A stretch of DNA of 64,000 bases. Source: Anaerobacillus alkaliphilus (GTDB lineage Bacteria; Bacillota; Bacilli; Bacillales; Anaerobacillaceae). A model generated the notes under the pieces. The model saw only the letters and a list, made by a program, of their open reading frames with translations, was not told where the DNA came from and searched no databases. Of this stretch, positions 26,781 through 37,000 are shown piece by piece. How positions within the stretch are numbered: the first letter of the stretch is position 1; the number at the start of each line of letters is the position of its first letter. The translations under genes and the position numbers were made by a program. Location: assembly GCF_004116265.1 (NCBI RefSeq), contig NZ_QOUX01000026.1, positions 1 through 64,000 of the forward strand. Reading direction: 5' to 3'.

Positions 26781-29700
26781 TTACTGTAATAAGTTGAAAA
26801 TCACTTGGGCACTCTCTGCACGATTGGCATGTTCCGTTGGACGGAACTTTCCATCATTGCCTTGAATTAAGCTTAGTTTAGCTGCGATAGCTACGTACTC
26901 CTTCGCCCATGAACTTACATTAGCAGCATCATTAAAGGAAACGGCTCCGCTCGCTACTGCTTTCTTTCCTGTTTTATACTCATACGCGCGAACAATCATG
27001 ACTGCCATTTCTTCGCGAGTAATTAAGTCTTCTGGAGCAAATTTGTTCTCGCCTTTACCTTTGACAATTCCAGCTGCTGAGGCGGCACTTATTTCTTTGC
27101 TATACCACTTCGTTTGAGCAACATCAGCAAACGAAACGGCCTCTTTAGCTTCAGGTAACCCAAGAGCTCTCACAAGAAGTGCTGCAAACTCCGCTCTTGT
27201 GACATTGCGTGTAGGTGCAAACTGATCATCATTAATCCCTTTGACCACATGCTTGGCTGATAACTCCTGAATAACTTGGAATGCCCAGTGAGTCGTTGGG
27301 ACATCAGTATAAACTCTTTCGTATTCTAAGACAGCAAATGTACTAAAGTGAGAGACAGTAGCCGTGATGGTGCCTTCTACGATGTTCCCACGTTGGTACT
27401 CCAACGAACCGTCTTTTCCTAGATAATAAACACCAACGAATTTTTTCTTCGCATTTGGATCAACAGCAAGTGTTATTTTTACTGGCTTTTCAAAGCTTGT
27501 AAGCTTATGAGTTTGACCGTTTTGTCCTTTTACAAATAACTCAAGCGTAACTGCATCGCCAGCTACTTTTGTCGTTACATGTTTCTCTTTTGAAAGCTTG
27601 AGGCTATCTTTCGCTACTTTTTCTAATGAAAGCTCAATTTTCCCATCAGCTAATTTTCCAAGTGAAACAAGTACCTCTTTAGGAATTTCAAGCTTTACAA
27701 ACTCATTTTCTAACTCAACTATTTCCGCAAGAGTTCCAACGTTCCCCGGTAAAATGACAGAATTTCCAACTTTCAAGCTAACTTTACCTTCTTTTACACG
27801 ACTTTGAATGTCAGCTTGTGAAAACTCTATTTTTACAGAAGGAGTCGGATTGTACACTGGCGGTGGGTTAGTACCTGGATCTTGTTGGTTTGGCTCTTGA
27901 CCAAAGGCATTCCAACGCTTATACGTGACTAAGTACAACGTATACTCTAAATCTTCTTGAATTCGTTTTGTTACTTCTTGATTGGCAACTAAACTACCAA
28001 CTTCGCTAATCAGCTTCTGAAACTTTCCTTCTAGTTTTTTCAGCTCACTATCAATCGTGTAATCTGTTACTGAAAGAAGCTCTGCTAGCGCTTTTTCAAC
28101 TGCTTCATGCTCACTAGCTGTCATTGCATCTCTTGCAACATAGATCGTCTCCATTTTTGTCTGGATGTTTTCTAACATTCGCTCCACTGATTTTTGAACA
28201 TCCGTATCAGGAACAATAGCTTTTGTTCGAAATGGTCCATCGCTTAAAGCGTTTAACATATCGTCGAAGAAGCTTTTCGAGTCAAACATCACAACACCAT
28301 GGGCCCCTGCTTCACGTACACCAATCACCTGTTGAACAATATCCTTTGGCGTTAGCTTTAAGTATGGAGCGATACCTGCATAGTTGACGGTTTTATTTTC
28401 CATCAAGTTGTGCATGAACGTTACATCATCTTTTACTTGCTGCGGGCTTGTGTAGTAAGCCATTGGCGCGATAACATCTAAATACCCTTTTTCAACCCAT
28501 AATGGCCAATCTTGCATTTTCCCGTTTATCGCATCACTTACTTGTGGAAAAATTGCCGTCGACAACGCGACATCTGGGTTAATTTCTTTTAACTCGCGGT
28601 GAATACGCTCAACGAACGTCGTAATATTATTTTGTCTCCATTGGTCCCATTTCTTTTTCATTTCATGATCTCGGCTAGGGATTTCTAACGGATCCATCCC
28701 ATACTCTTCTTTAAATACGTTACGGCTATAGTCATCATAGCTATAGTCGTTGCCAAACCCACCGTTCGGGTAACGGATATAGTCTAACTGAAGTCCTGGA
28801 ACATCATATTTCGTGATCATTTCTTGATAAAGCTCTGATAAGAAGTCACGAACCTCAGGGTGAGCTGGATTCATGAAGATATAGCCAACCTCTCTTGTAG
28901 ACGGACGTTCTAACTTCGTGTTTAATGCTTCCCAATGAGGATTTTTCGCTAAAATAGGCGAATTTGGTGTAAACGTTGTGTGACCTACATAGAAGTTTTC
29001 GACCCATAGGTGAACTTCAATGTCACGTTTTTTAGCTTCATCAATAAACATTTGCAGAATGTCGACACCAGCAAACTCTGGACGCTGCTCAGCTACTTCA
29101 CTCGGATAAATGACATATCCGTGGTAGAACGTCTCTAAGTAAAGCAAGTTAATGTTGGCCTGTTGGAACTTATCGAGTGTCTTTTGTACATCAGCCAATG
29201 TTTTTTCCATCGGACGGTGCCAGACACCACGACCTTCAACTGGAATTGACTCAATCGTTAAGTAATACGCTTTTTGTGCTAACACATTCGCTTCACGAGC
29301 TAAGTTAATCCCGGTTAACTCATCTGTTTCCACCACTGATTTAGCATGATCTAGCTTTTGTTTTACTACCTCTAATGCTGCTTCTGCCTTCGCTTCATCA
29401 ATATCGTAAAATTTTGTTACGGCATTGTCGAAGCTTACTTTTGCTTCTTCATAGGCAATCTGGGCAATTCGAAGGTACACTTCACCATCAACGATGATTT
29501 TGACTTCCTTCGTCTCACGATCGTACTCGACTTTTGCTCCAACAACGGTATTTTGATTTAACCAATCACGAGCGACCCCATGACCTGAGACAACAAATCC
29601 GTTCTCTGGAATTTCCTTGTTGTAGCCACCTTTATCAACTATATAGCCATCAACAACAACGATTTCTGTTCCATAAATGTTCGTTCCTGTTGTCTTTTTT

Positions 29701-31646
29701 CCGTATTGTGGTGTGTAAACGATCAATTGATTAGGGCCACGGTACCCATCATAAATTGCTCCACCAGGATTGTTTTCTGGTGTTGGATCAATCGCGTTAG
29801 CTACTTTTGTTAGCTCTGTACGTGGATCGTAAACAAAGCCTTGTAATTCGACCTTATCACCGACTTTGAAATGGTTCAGTAGCTGATTACGCAGCTGCAT
29901 TGAACCTGATCGATCAATCGCTGATAAAACGTATCCATTCATAGGAATGACTGCGTTATTGCTATGGTCACCCTCAAGTCCATTTACTACTTGAATGACT
30001 TCTCCACCATCAACAACAATCTCCACACCCCAAGGGCCTGTTCCTGTTGTTAATCCAAAATCAGAGGTGTATAAAATTAATTCGTCTGCATTTCTGTTCC
30101 GGTTGTTGTCTGTAATAATGACACGGTTTTCACCGTTCGAGATGGCTGCAACACTAGGTGGTAGTGTAATACCTTCTAGTTTTACTTCGTCCCCTACTTT
30201 AAAATTGTCTGTTAAGACAGCACGTTTTGTACCATGGGCAGATAAAACATAGCCGTTAATTGGAATGGCTGAATTGTTTCGGTTTCCTTCACTCGTTGCC
30301 CCGTTCACAATTTCCGTCACAATGCCGTCTTGGACAATGACTTCAACGCCCCAGTTTCCTGTTTTTGTCGTCATTCCAAACGCTGCAGTATAAAGAACTA
30401 ACGTATCAGCATCGCGGTTTACGTTAACGCCTGATAACAATGAACGTTTGTTGTTTGGTGTTACGACACCATAGGGTTTTGGTAGTTCAATGTTTAGTAA
30501 CTCAACCTTGTCTCCTACTTTAAAGCTATTGGCTAACTGATTTCTTAGTGTAGTTGAGCCTGATGGATCAATGGCTGATAACACATAGCCATTAATCGGG
30601 ATATGAGCATTATTTTTACGGCTCGTGTCGTTTGTTAAAGCGTTGATTACTTCTTTCACAACACCATTCTCAACAACAACCTCAACACCCCAGTCACCAG
30701 TACCAGTCGTTAAACCATGTTTTGCATCGTAGAGAACAACTGTACCAGCAGGCCTGGTCCCGTTAATCTGACCAACCTCGATTAACGTTCCGTTTTGTAA
30801 CAAAACACCTTTTTCTTCCTTCACTTCAGGGATTGTTACACCGTGAAGACGAATTTCATCGCCCACTTTAAAATTGGCTAACAACTTCGTGCGTAGATCT
30901 GCATTTCTTACTGACAACACGTACCCATCAACCGGAATATTCGCATTGTTAAACTGGTGATTAATCCCGTTGACAATTTCAATTACTTTATTTTTCGAAA
31001 CTACAACTTCAATGCCCCAATCGCCAGTACCGGTCTTTGAACCGTGCTCGCGTGTGTAAACAACCGCATTATTCTCGGTCCTTGCTACGTTGACACCTGT
31101 TACTTCAATCACTTCTTTTGTTGCAGCAACCACTGCTTTTTCTGGTAAGTTCGGAATCTCGTATCCTTCCAAACTAACTTTTTTTCCAACTTGAAAATGA
31201 TCTTTAAGGACGCCACGAGGATTTTCGGCGCTAGTTGAAGGCTCCCACGCATATAAGACAAACCCTTTTCCAGGGATCATCATGCTATCCTGGACAACGT
31301 TTCTACCATCAATCACTTGAGTGACAACACCATTTTCAATGGCTACGGCCACACCATAACCTTCTGTTTTCGTATGTAAGCCCTTTTCCCATGTGTACAG
31401 GGTAAACTTCCCCGCTTGACGTGCGTCAGGGTTTACTAGGTCAAGATTTAAAGAATAGGCAATTGTTTCACCGTCTGCTTGATACACATGCGCTTGCAAT
31501 GTTTCAGTAATCGCAACTTCCTCGACTTGCTCCTCGGCTTCTGCCTCATCAAACTCTTCGGCAGTTGCATTCATAGGGAGATACCCTACCATCATGACGA
31601 AAATAATCATGATATTAATCATCTTTCTAAATTTCCTACTAATCAA
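26781..31646 (-). CDS. SLH-anchored surface glycosidase with GHL10 domain
   Basis: The 1621-residue secreted protein starts at a TTG, 8 nt behind GGAGG. A signal peptide (1-29) precedes six repeats of about 100 residues (about 35-700) that share a core of GTGxWGVEVVV, NNAxIPxNGYVLS and FKVGDxVxL. A helical stretch (about 715-800) follows, then a GHL10 (DUF187) TIM-barrel domain (about 808-1135, beginning GVWHRPMEKT). After a helical region and a beta domain there are three SLH domains (about 1447-1621). SLH domains bind the pyruvylated secondary wall polymer, so the enzyme sits on the cell surface. The substrate is unknown. A cre site lies in its leader. It is next to the amino-sugar operon and may release the glycan used there. 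Confidence 0.88.
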   Translation of the reverse strand: MISRKFRKMINIMIIFVMMVGYLPMNATAEEFDEAEAEEQVEEVAITETLQAHVYQADGETIAYSLNLDLVNPDARQAGKFTLYTWEKGLHTKTEGYGVAVAIENGVVTQVIDGRNVVQDSMMIPGKGFVLYAWEPSTSAENPRGVLKDHFQVGKKVSLEGYEIPNLPEKAVVAATKEVIEVTGVNVARTENNAVVYTREHGSKTGTGDWGIEVVVSKNKVIEIVNGINHQFNNANIPVDGYVLSVRNADLRTKLLANFKVGDEIRLHGVTIPEVKEEKGVLLQNGTLIEVGQINGTRPAGTVVLYDAKHGLTTGTGDWGVEVVVENGVVKEVINALTNDTSRKNNAHIPINGYVLSAIDPSGSTTLRNQLANSFKVGDKVELLNIELPKPYGVVTPNNKRSLLSGVNVNRDADTLVLYTAAFGMTTKTGNWGVEVIVQDGIVTEIVNGATSEGNRNNSAIPINGYVLSAHGTKRAVLTDNFKVGDEVKLEGITLPPSVAAISNGENRVIITDNNRNRNADELILYTSDFGLTTGTGPWGVEIVVDGGEVIQVVNGLEGDHSNNAVIPMNGYVLSAIDRSGSMQLRNQLLNHFKVGDKVELQGFVYDPRTELTKVANAIDPTPENNPGGAIYDGYRGPNQLIVYTPQYGKKTTGTNIYGTEIVVVDGYIVDKGGYNKEIPENGFVVSGHGVARDWLNQNTVVGAKVEYDRETKEVKIIVDGEVYLRIAQIAYEEAKVSFDNAVTKFYDIDEAKAEAALEVVKQKLDHAKSVVETDELTGINLAREANVLAQKAYYLTIESIPVEGRGVWHRPMEKTLADVQKTLDKFQQANINLLYLETFYHGYVIYPSEVAEQRPEFAGVDILQMFIDEAKKRDIEVHLWVENFYVGHTTFTPNSPILAKNPHWEALNTKLERPSTREVGYIFMNPAHPEVRDFLSELYQEMITKYDVPGLQLDYIRYPNGGFGNDYSYDDYSRNVFKEEYGMDPLEIPSRDHEMKKKWDQWRQNNITTFVERIHRELKEINPDVALSTAIFPQVSDAINGKMQDWPLWVEKGYLDVIAPMAYYTSPQQVKDDVTFMHNLMENKTVNYAGIAPYLKLTPKDIVQQVIGVREAGAHGVVMFDSKSFFDDMLNALSDGPFRTKAIVPDTDVQKSVERMLENIQTKMETIYVARDAMTASEHEAVEKALAELLSVTDYTIDSELKKLEGKFQKLISEVGSLVANQEVTKRIQEDLEYTLYLVTYKRWNAFGQEPNQQDPGTNPPPVYNPTPSVKIEFSQADIQSRVKEGKVSLKVGNSVILPGNVGTLAEIVELENEFVKLEIPKEVLVSLGKLADGKIELSLEKVAKDSLKLSKEKHVTTKVAGDAVTLELFVKGQNGQTHKLTSFEKPVKITLAVDPNAKKKFVGVYYLGKDGSLEYQRGNIVEGTITATVSHFSTFAVLEYERVYTDVPTTHWAFQVIQELSAKHVVKGINDDQFAPTRNVTRAEFAALLVRALGLPEAKEAVSFADVAQTKWYSKEISAASAAGIVKGKGENKFAPEDLITREEMAVMIVRAYEYKTGKKAVASGAVSFNDAANVSSWAKEYVAIAAKLSLIQGNDGKFRPTEHANRAESAQVIFNLLQ

Positions 31647-31684
31647 AAGTCATTCCTCCTCATTTGGATTGCAAAACCATAGAC

Positions 31685-31698
31685 CGTAAACGCTTACA
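31685..31698 (-). promoter_or_regulatory. cre site upstream of the GHL10 protein gene
   Basis: Minus-strand TGTAAGCGTTTACG fits the cre consensus except at the last base and is almost fully palindromic. It is 39 bp upstream of the start codon, so CcpA binding would repress as a roadblock or at the promoter. Confidence 0.5.
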
Positions 31699-31699
31699 A

Positions 31700-32000
31700 A
31701 GATAAATTTCGTAGATCACCCTTTGACATGCAACACTCCCTCCAAAAACTTTCAAACTACTAGAGCTTGAATTTGAGATTATCTTACCACAGTTTATGAA
31801 AGAAGTGAAATAAAATTCCAAAATTTAATATATTGTTGGTTTTTGACTCCGTTTTTATTTAGTATGGAGTAATGCTCCAATTGAGGGTTGTGGTGGTGAA
31901 AAGAGTAATACGCTGAGCGATGGTTGATGCCGAGGGTAAGTAGATGCTAAACGGAGGCTGGTGGGAAAAATTAAGACCTCTAAAATGGTGGTTGAAAGCG
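31700..32000. other. Noncoding stretch upstream of the GHL10 gene
   Basis: Apart from A/T-rich promoter-like sequence, 31870-31975 is conspicuously G-rich on the plus strand with no ORF, ribosome binding site or clear hairpin. I see no gene in it. Confidence 0.35.
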
Positions 32001-32032
32001 AAAAAAAGACCCTGCCGCTTGCGGTAAGGGTC
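32001..32032 (-). terminator. Terminator of manA
   Basis: Minus-strand GACCCT/AGGGTC with inner CCGC/GCGG, closed by AA, followed by seven T. It starts 9 bp behind the manA stop. Confidence 0.9.
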
Positions 32033-32040
32033 AAACTAGT

Positions 32041-32985
32041 TTATGGATGTGAAACAATGATGGAGAGCTTTCCTTTTACTTTAAAATTTTTTAAAGACCC
32101 TGGCAACAGGAAATGGTCTCCTTTTTGAAGCGTGTAGCTGTTATCACCAACGACTAACTCTCCCTCCCCGGAAATGACACTGCAGATGAGAAACGGCTCA
32201 GTGATTTCCTGTTGCATCGCAGAGTTTACATCCCATTTATAAACTGAAAAATATTCAGTTTTGGCAAAGGTGGTCACTGTTCCTCCTTCGAGTTCCTCGC
32301 TCGTGATTTTTTGTTGTTGTTCTTGATGAGGAATGGTAGAAACATCAATCGCCTTTTCTAAATGCAATTCACGCTTATTGCCGTCTTGATCAAGTCGATC
32401 ATAATCATAGACCCGGTATGTAGTGTCTGAGCTTTGTTGTGTTTCGAGTATCATCACTCCAGCTCCGATGGCATGAATCGTTCCACTCGGGACATAGAAG
32501 AAATCTCCTTTTGCTACAGGAACTCTTCGCAGGAGTTGATCCCAATTTCCGTTTTCAATCATGTTGATAAACTCTTGTTTTGTTTGCGCATGGTGACCAA
32601 AGATGATTTCCGCACCTGGCTCACAGTCTATGATATACCAGCATTCCGTTTTTCCAAGTTCACCATTTTCATAGTTTCTCCCGTACTCATCGTCTGGATG
32701 AACTTGAACGGAGAGATCTGTTCTTGCATCAAGGATTTTGGTGAGCAGCGGAAAGGCGGTTGCTTTGAAAAAGCTAAAAAGTTCCGGCTTCTCGCTCCAA
32801 AGCTCGCCTAAAGTCATCCCCTTATAGGTGCCAGCTTTGACAATACTCTGGCCATGAGGATGAGCTGAAATTCCCCAACACTCGCCTGTATGCTCACTAG
32901 GAATTTCATAGTTAAATTCGTCTCGTAATTTCGTTCCACCCCAAATACGCTCTTTGAAAACAGGTTCTAAAAAGATAGGTTCCAT
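32041..32985 (-). CDS. manA: Mannose-6-phosphate isomerase
   Basis: ManA interconverts mannose-6-phosphate and fructose-6-phosphate. The 314-residue, short Firmicutes-type enzyme has PVFKERIWGGTKL at the N-terminus, zinc ligands in VQVHPDD, the ECWYII segment and FFYVPSGTIHAIG. GGAGTG lies 7 nt before the ATG, and a strong terminator follows. It is transcribed alone but completes the mannose branch of the adjacent GH38 operon: mannose released from the glycan enters glycolysis through it once phosphorylated. Confidence 0.96.
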   Translation of the reverse strand: MEPIFLEPVFKERIWGGTKLRDEFNYEIPSEHTGECWGISAHPHGQSIVKAGTYKGMTLGELWSEKPELFSFFKATAFPLLTKILDARTDLSVQVHPDDEYGRNYENGELGKTECWYIIDCEPGAEIIFGHHAQTKQEFINMIENGNWDQLLRRVPVAKGDFFYVPSGTIHAIGAGVMILETQQSSDTTYRVYDYDRLDQDGNKRELHLEKAIDVSTIPHQEQQQKITSEELEGGTVTTFAKTEYFSVYKWDVNSAMQQEITEPFLICSVISGEGELVVGDNSYTLQKGDHFLLPGSLKNFKVKGKLSIIVSHP

Positions 32986-33150
32986 ATTGCAACACTCCTT
33001 ATGTAGTATTCTTTTGACCGAGCCGAAATTTCCACCCTATTTTTACATAAACTTGTAAATCTGTCTATAGGTATTGAATTGGGCGATGCTAAAGTAGGTC
33101 GGTCTACATACCCCTGAGTGTATTATATTACGTTTCGCTCATAAAACCTT

Positions 33151-33233
33151 CAGTTTGGACTGTAAATGAGCAATTTTGGACTGTAAATATTCAGTTTTGG
33201 ATTGTAAATGAGTGAATTTGGACTGTAAGTTTC
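33151..33233. repeat. Four tandem copies of a TTTGGACTGTAAAT motif
   Basis: TTTGGACTGTAAAT (one copy TTTGGATTGTAAAT, the last ending AAGT) recurs four times with a period of 20-23 bp in the 397-bp gap between the divergent manA and Nudix genes. The remaining gap (33000-33150 and 33234-33275) has no gene. The irregular period and identical phase do not look like CRISPR; clustered protein-binding sites are possible. Confidence 0.7.
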
Positions 33234-33275
33234 AAATTGAACACCGGTTGATATCTAGATAAAAATATTACCATG

Positions 33276-33312
33276 AAAAAAGCTAGCTCATTACTGATGA
33301 ACTGGCTTTTTA
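33276..33312. repeat. Hairpin repeat, copy 2 (GATGAACTGGCTTTT family)
   Basis: AAAAAGCTAG and CTGGCTTTTT can pair with one wobble, with a T-rich end on the plus strand. It shares 15 identical bases with the copy at 3098-3130. Confidence 0.5.
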
Positions 33313-33382
33313 CATATAATTTTGACTAAAACCATACTAGAGAAATAAAATATATACCAAAAACAAGTAGAGGTTATCTTTT

Positions 33383-33925
33383 ATGAAAAATCATCGCCAG
33401 TGGAACGTGGAAAAGAAAGAAGTAGTGAGTGTCGATCGATTTGAGGTCATTATCGAGGAAGGAAAAATTGGAGATGAAACACCCTTTCATTTTTCCTATG
33501 TTACCTTTGATGAGGGGGTTTGTATCCTACCTATCACAGACGATAACCAAATCGTCTGTTTGCAGCAATACCGTCACGCATTGAACGAATTTGAGTGGGA
33601 ACTACCAGCCGGGAGATTAGAGCCGATGCGTGATTCTCTGGATATGGCTAAGCAAGAGCTGCAGGAAGAGACTGGTTTTGTCGCTAGTAAGTGGCGATCA
33701 CTCGGTTATTTCTATCCATCCCCCGGCTCTACCAATGAAAAAATACATTTATTTCTCGCTGAAGGGTTAGTACAAGGCCAAGAAGCACATGAAGCAACCG
33801 AACAAATTGATGTTCATATCCTCTCACGGTCTGAACTCCTCGAAATGGTTTCCAGCGGTTCCTTTCGCCACGGAGCCGGGCTAGCCGCAGTTGCTCGCTA
33901 TCTCGCAGGAAACACGGGCAAATAA
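33383..33925 (+). CDS. Nudix hydrolase, ADP-ribose pyrophosphatase-like
   Basis: The 180-residue protein matches the NudF-type ADP-ribose pyrophosphatases in length and layout, with QQYRHALNEFEWELPAGRLEP leading into the Nudix helix. The Nudix box is off-consensus: the Glu after Gx5 is Arg and the Arg of REUxEE is Gln (QELQEETGF). The two metal-binding Glu residues are kept, so activity is possible but substrate or rate may be changed. GAGG lies 9 nt before the ATG. It is a single plus-strand gene with its own terminator. Confidence 0.85.
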   Translation: MKNHRQWNVEKKEVVSVDRFEVIIEEGKIGDETPFHFSYVTFDEGVCILPITDDNQIVCLQQYRHALNEFEWELPAGRLEPMRDSLDMAKQELQEETGFVASKWRSLGYFYPSPGSTNEKIHLFLAEGLVQGQEAHEATEQIDVHILSRSELLEMVSSGSFRHGAGLAAVARYLAGNTGK

Positions 33926-33966
33926 AAACGTGCTACTGCCCTTCCCTGGGCGTAGCACGTTTTTTA
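33924..33966. terminator. Bidirectional terminator between Nudix and surface-protein genes
   Basis: AACGTGCTACTGCCC and GGGCGTAGCACGTT form a long stem with a T run on the plus strand and an A/T-rich tail on the other. Confidence 0.9.
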
Positions 33967-33970
33967 TAAT

Positions 33971-33999
33971 TCGACAAATATCGGGTGGTGACAGGCACC
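33971..33999. repeat. Dispersed repeat, type A, copy 1
   Basis: TCGACAAATA leads into CGGGTGGTGACAGGCACC. The GGTGCC end faces the stop codon of the minus-strand SLH protein gene, 12 bp away, and a terminator lies on the other side. Confidence 0.85.
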
Positions 34000-34011
34000 G
34001 CTATACCCGCA

Positions 34012-37000
34012 CTAAATCTTTTCCAGTAACCTATAAACCATCACTGCTGCTTGGGCTCTGTTTGCTACTAAATTCGGAAAAAACTTCTGGCTTGTCATGC
34101 CGGTTACTATTCCTAACTGATTAGCTATTGCAACAGAGTCTCTAGCCCAAGTGGAGACTTCTGAAGCATCATTAAAGTTAATCATTCCCGGAGCTGGGAG
34201 AGTAACATTTTTATACTCAAGTGCTCTAACAACCATCGTGGCCATCGCTTCTCTGGTGATAGAGTTATTCGGATTGAACTTCCCTGCATTTCCTGTTATT
34301 AACCCAGCTTTTTGGGCTGCTTCAACTTCTAGTGCGTACCAAGCCTTCTCAGGGACGTCACTAAATGTTTGATTATAGTCGGAAATTGGGAGTTCTAATG
34401 CCCTCGCTAACAACGCTACAAATTCTGCACGTGTAATCGCTTTTTCCGGAGCAAAGGTATCTTCTGTAACTCCTTTAATAATACCTCTAGTCACCATTGC
34501 TTCTACTGTATTTCTCGCCCAATGGTTTTCCATATCTTTAAAAGTTACTTTTTCCGGTCCAGGTCCAAGTAGTGGTGGTGCTGGTCGCGGAACTGGCACT
34601 CCCCCTGGCCCTGGTCCTGGGCCCGGTCCTGGTCCTGGCACTGGCCCAGGTGCCGGTGCTGGTGAAGGCCCCGGTGGAATTGGCATTGGTCCCGGTGGCG
34701 GTGGCGGAACAGGTATTTGACCTGGATCTGGTACTGGTGGAAGTGGTATCGGTCCTTGGTAATCGCCAACCTTTACAAGCAAAGTCAAGGTATAGCCCCT
34801 ATACTCCACCAGGATATAAGCAGCACCAGTTTTTTGACCGGTAAGTAAGCCTGTAGGCGTGATAGTAACCACCTGTGCATCAGTAGAGCTGTAGGTTACC
34901 TTATCCGTAAAAACAACATCAGGAGTGTACTCATATTCGGCAATAATCGTTAATTGTTTAGTAGAGCCAACATTGGTCAACTCAATACTTGTTGCATCTT
35001 CCTCAATTCTTAGTTCTTGAAGAGTGTTGGGTTCTACATCAATGGCTTTTTCTCCGGTCATGCTACCATAGCTTGCTTTTATTGTTGATGTACCAGTCTT
35101 CAACGCCATGAGATTGCCAAATGTATCAACTCCAATAACTTGCCTAGAAGAACTTTCAAACTTTACCTCTGATGAAATATCGACGACGTTCCCGTCAGAG
35201 AAAATGGCTACAGCTCCTAGTTCGCCAGTTTCCCCACTATAGTAATAAGGGTCTGAGACGATATAAATCTCATTAATTTTGACATCGTCAATTACCTCTA
35301 CCCTAACATCCCATGTCTGACTTAAATAAGTTAACGTTATCGTTGCTGTTCCTTTTTTTAGACCTGTAACTAATCCTTTTCTATCAACCGTCGCCACACT
35401 AGTATCATTCGATGTATACGTGACTTGTTCTGTCACATCTACGAATTTATCCGTATAAACAGCGACTGCCAAGGTTTGGTTGGTGGTTCCTTTTGTTAGT
35501 TTATAGCTAGGCTGCTCAATGTATAGCCCCTCAAATTTAGGCTCTGCTAAAACTGTTACAAAAAAAACAGTACTTTCTCCTTTATGTGAGAAGGATATTA
35601 ACGTTTGACCGGGACTAACCGCTGTTATTAACCCTGTAGGGGTGATAGTCGCAACATTAGAATTGCTAGATCTAAATCTAGATTGCCCCGTTATGTTGAT
35701 CGCTACATTGTCTTGGTATGCTAAAGATATTTGGTATTGATTTTTTGAACCGACAACGATCTCGCTTGGACCATTAATGATGATTTTAGAGATTTTCGGA
35801 TCTTTTGTTACTGAAACATGGAACCAGCCTAAGAATTTTCCATTGTGATAAATTGATATATAGGTATAGCCCTGTTTTTTTGCTGTTACAATGCCATTTT
35901 CATCAATGGAAGCAATCGTTGGATCATTGACCCTAAATGTTAGATTAGCCTCGTTATTTTGAAGTGGGCCTGTTAAGTAATACCGATGCTTATCTGCAAA
36001 TATTCCTGTAATAATTACTTGTTCTGTTTCATTTTCGAAAAGATTTATCTCACTATTAAGAACCAAAGTACTGATAAGTGTTTTTTGATTTAGCTCTTCA
36101 ATAGAAGCTACTTTTGACATACTTTTCTCGTTAGGGTCGTAGATGATGATATTATCCTCGGAGTCTACAACTAGTAAACTTGTTTCAAACGGCAGGTCAA
36201 CTTTTTTCGTATAAGTACCCTTATCAAAGACAGCTTTTGAGGTATAAACCTCATTCTTATGGACATACGTAATATGTCCTGTAAAATCAGTTCCAGTGTA
36301 GCTACCATATAAAGTAGCTAAATTCGATGCACTTCTCCTTTGTGTCCCATTAAAGACATCATTACCATCAACAATGATCCGAGATCCTGCTGATTTTACC
36401 GTAGCTTTTTGGGAATAAGTATTCAAGTCAATACTGTATAAGTCCCAGAAGTCCCCCACAAATATCTGATTTCTCGTGTGATCCACTGTTAAATTCGGAC
36501 TATAATATCTGTTATTCGTTACTAGTTCGATTGATTTCTTGTTAAAGTCATAGACTCTAAGGTATTGCCACTGATCTTGACCACTGTAGAATACTCTATC
36601 TTTCGTAACCGCTAACCTGTATGGATCTTGTTCAACAATAATTTCCTCAACGGTTGGGGTTGGGGCTTTTAAATCAAGGATTGCTATTTTCGTAGCACCC
36701 CATAAGGTAATATATAACTTGTCATCATAGAGGTTAATACTAGTTGGCCTAGAACCAACAGTGATTTCTTTCATTACTTGAAATGTTTTTACATCAATGA
36801 ATAGTAAGTTATTATTCGCTCTATTTAGTGCATAGATTACATTTGTTTTTGAATCATAAACCCAATCAACGATATGACTATCAAAAAAGATCTTATTTTG
36901 CTCATAACGATATTCACTTTCAGGCAATGATAAATCGATTGTCTGCTTATGAATAGATTTGGTTGAAGTATTAAACATATAAATATACCCAGACTCGTCC

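Noticed and set aside
31870-31975. G-rich stretch as a possible RNA gene
   Set aside because: No promoter, stem or terminator pattern that would support it.
33151-33233. Short CRISPR array
   Set aside because: Repeats are only about 14 bp with 6-9 bp between them, and no cas genes are present.
33891-34124. Plus-strand ORFs containing SGGDRH peptides (also 47969-48184)
   Set aside because: These are translations of the type A repeat joined to the antisense of real SLH genes.
34545-34844. ORFs rich in Gln/His or Val/Leu over the Pro/Gly linker
   Set aside because: Frame-shifted readings of the repetitive linker of the 1340-residue SLH protein.
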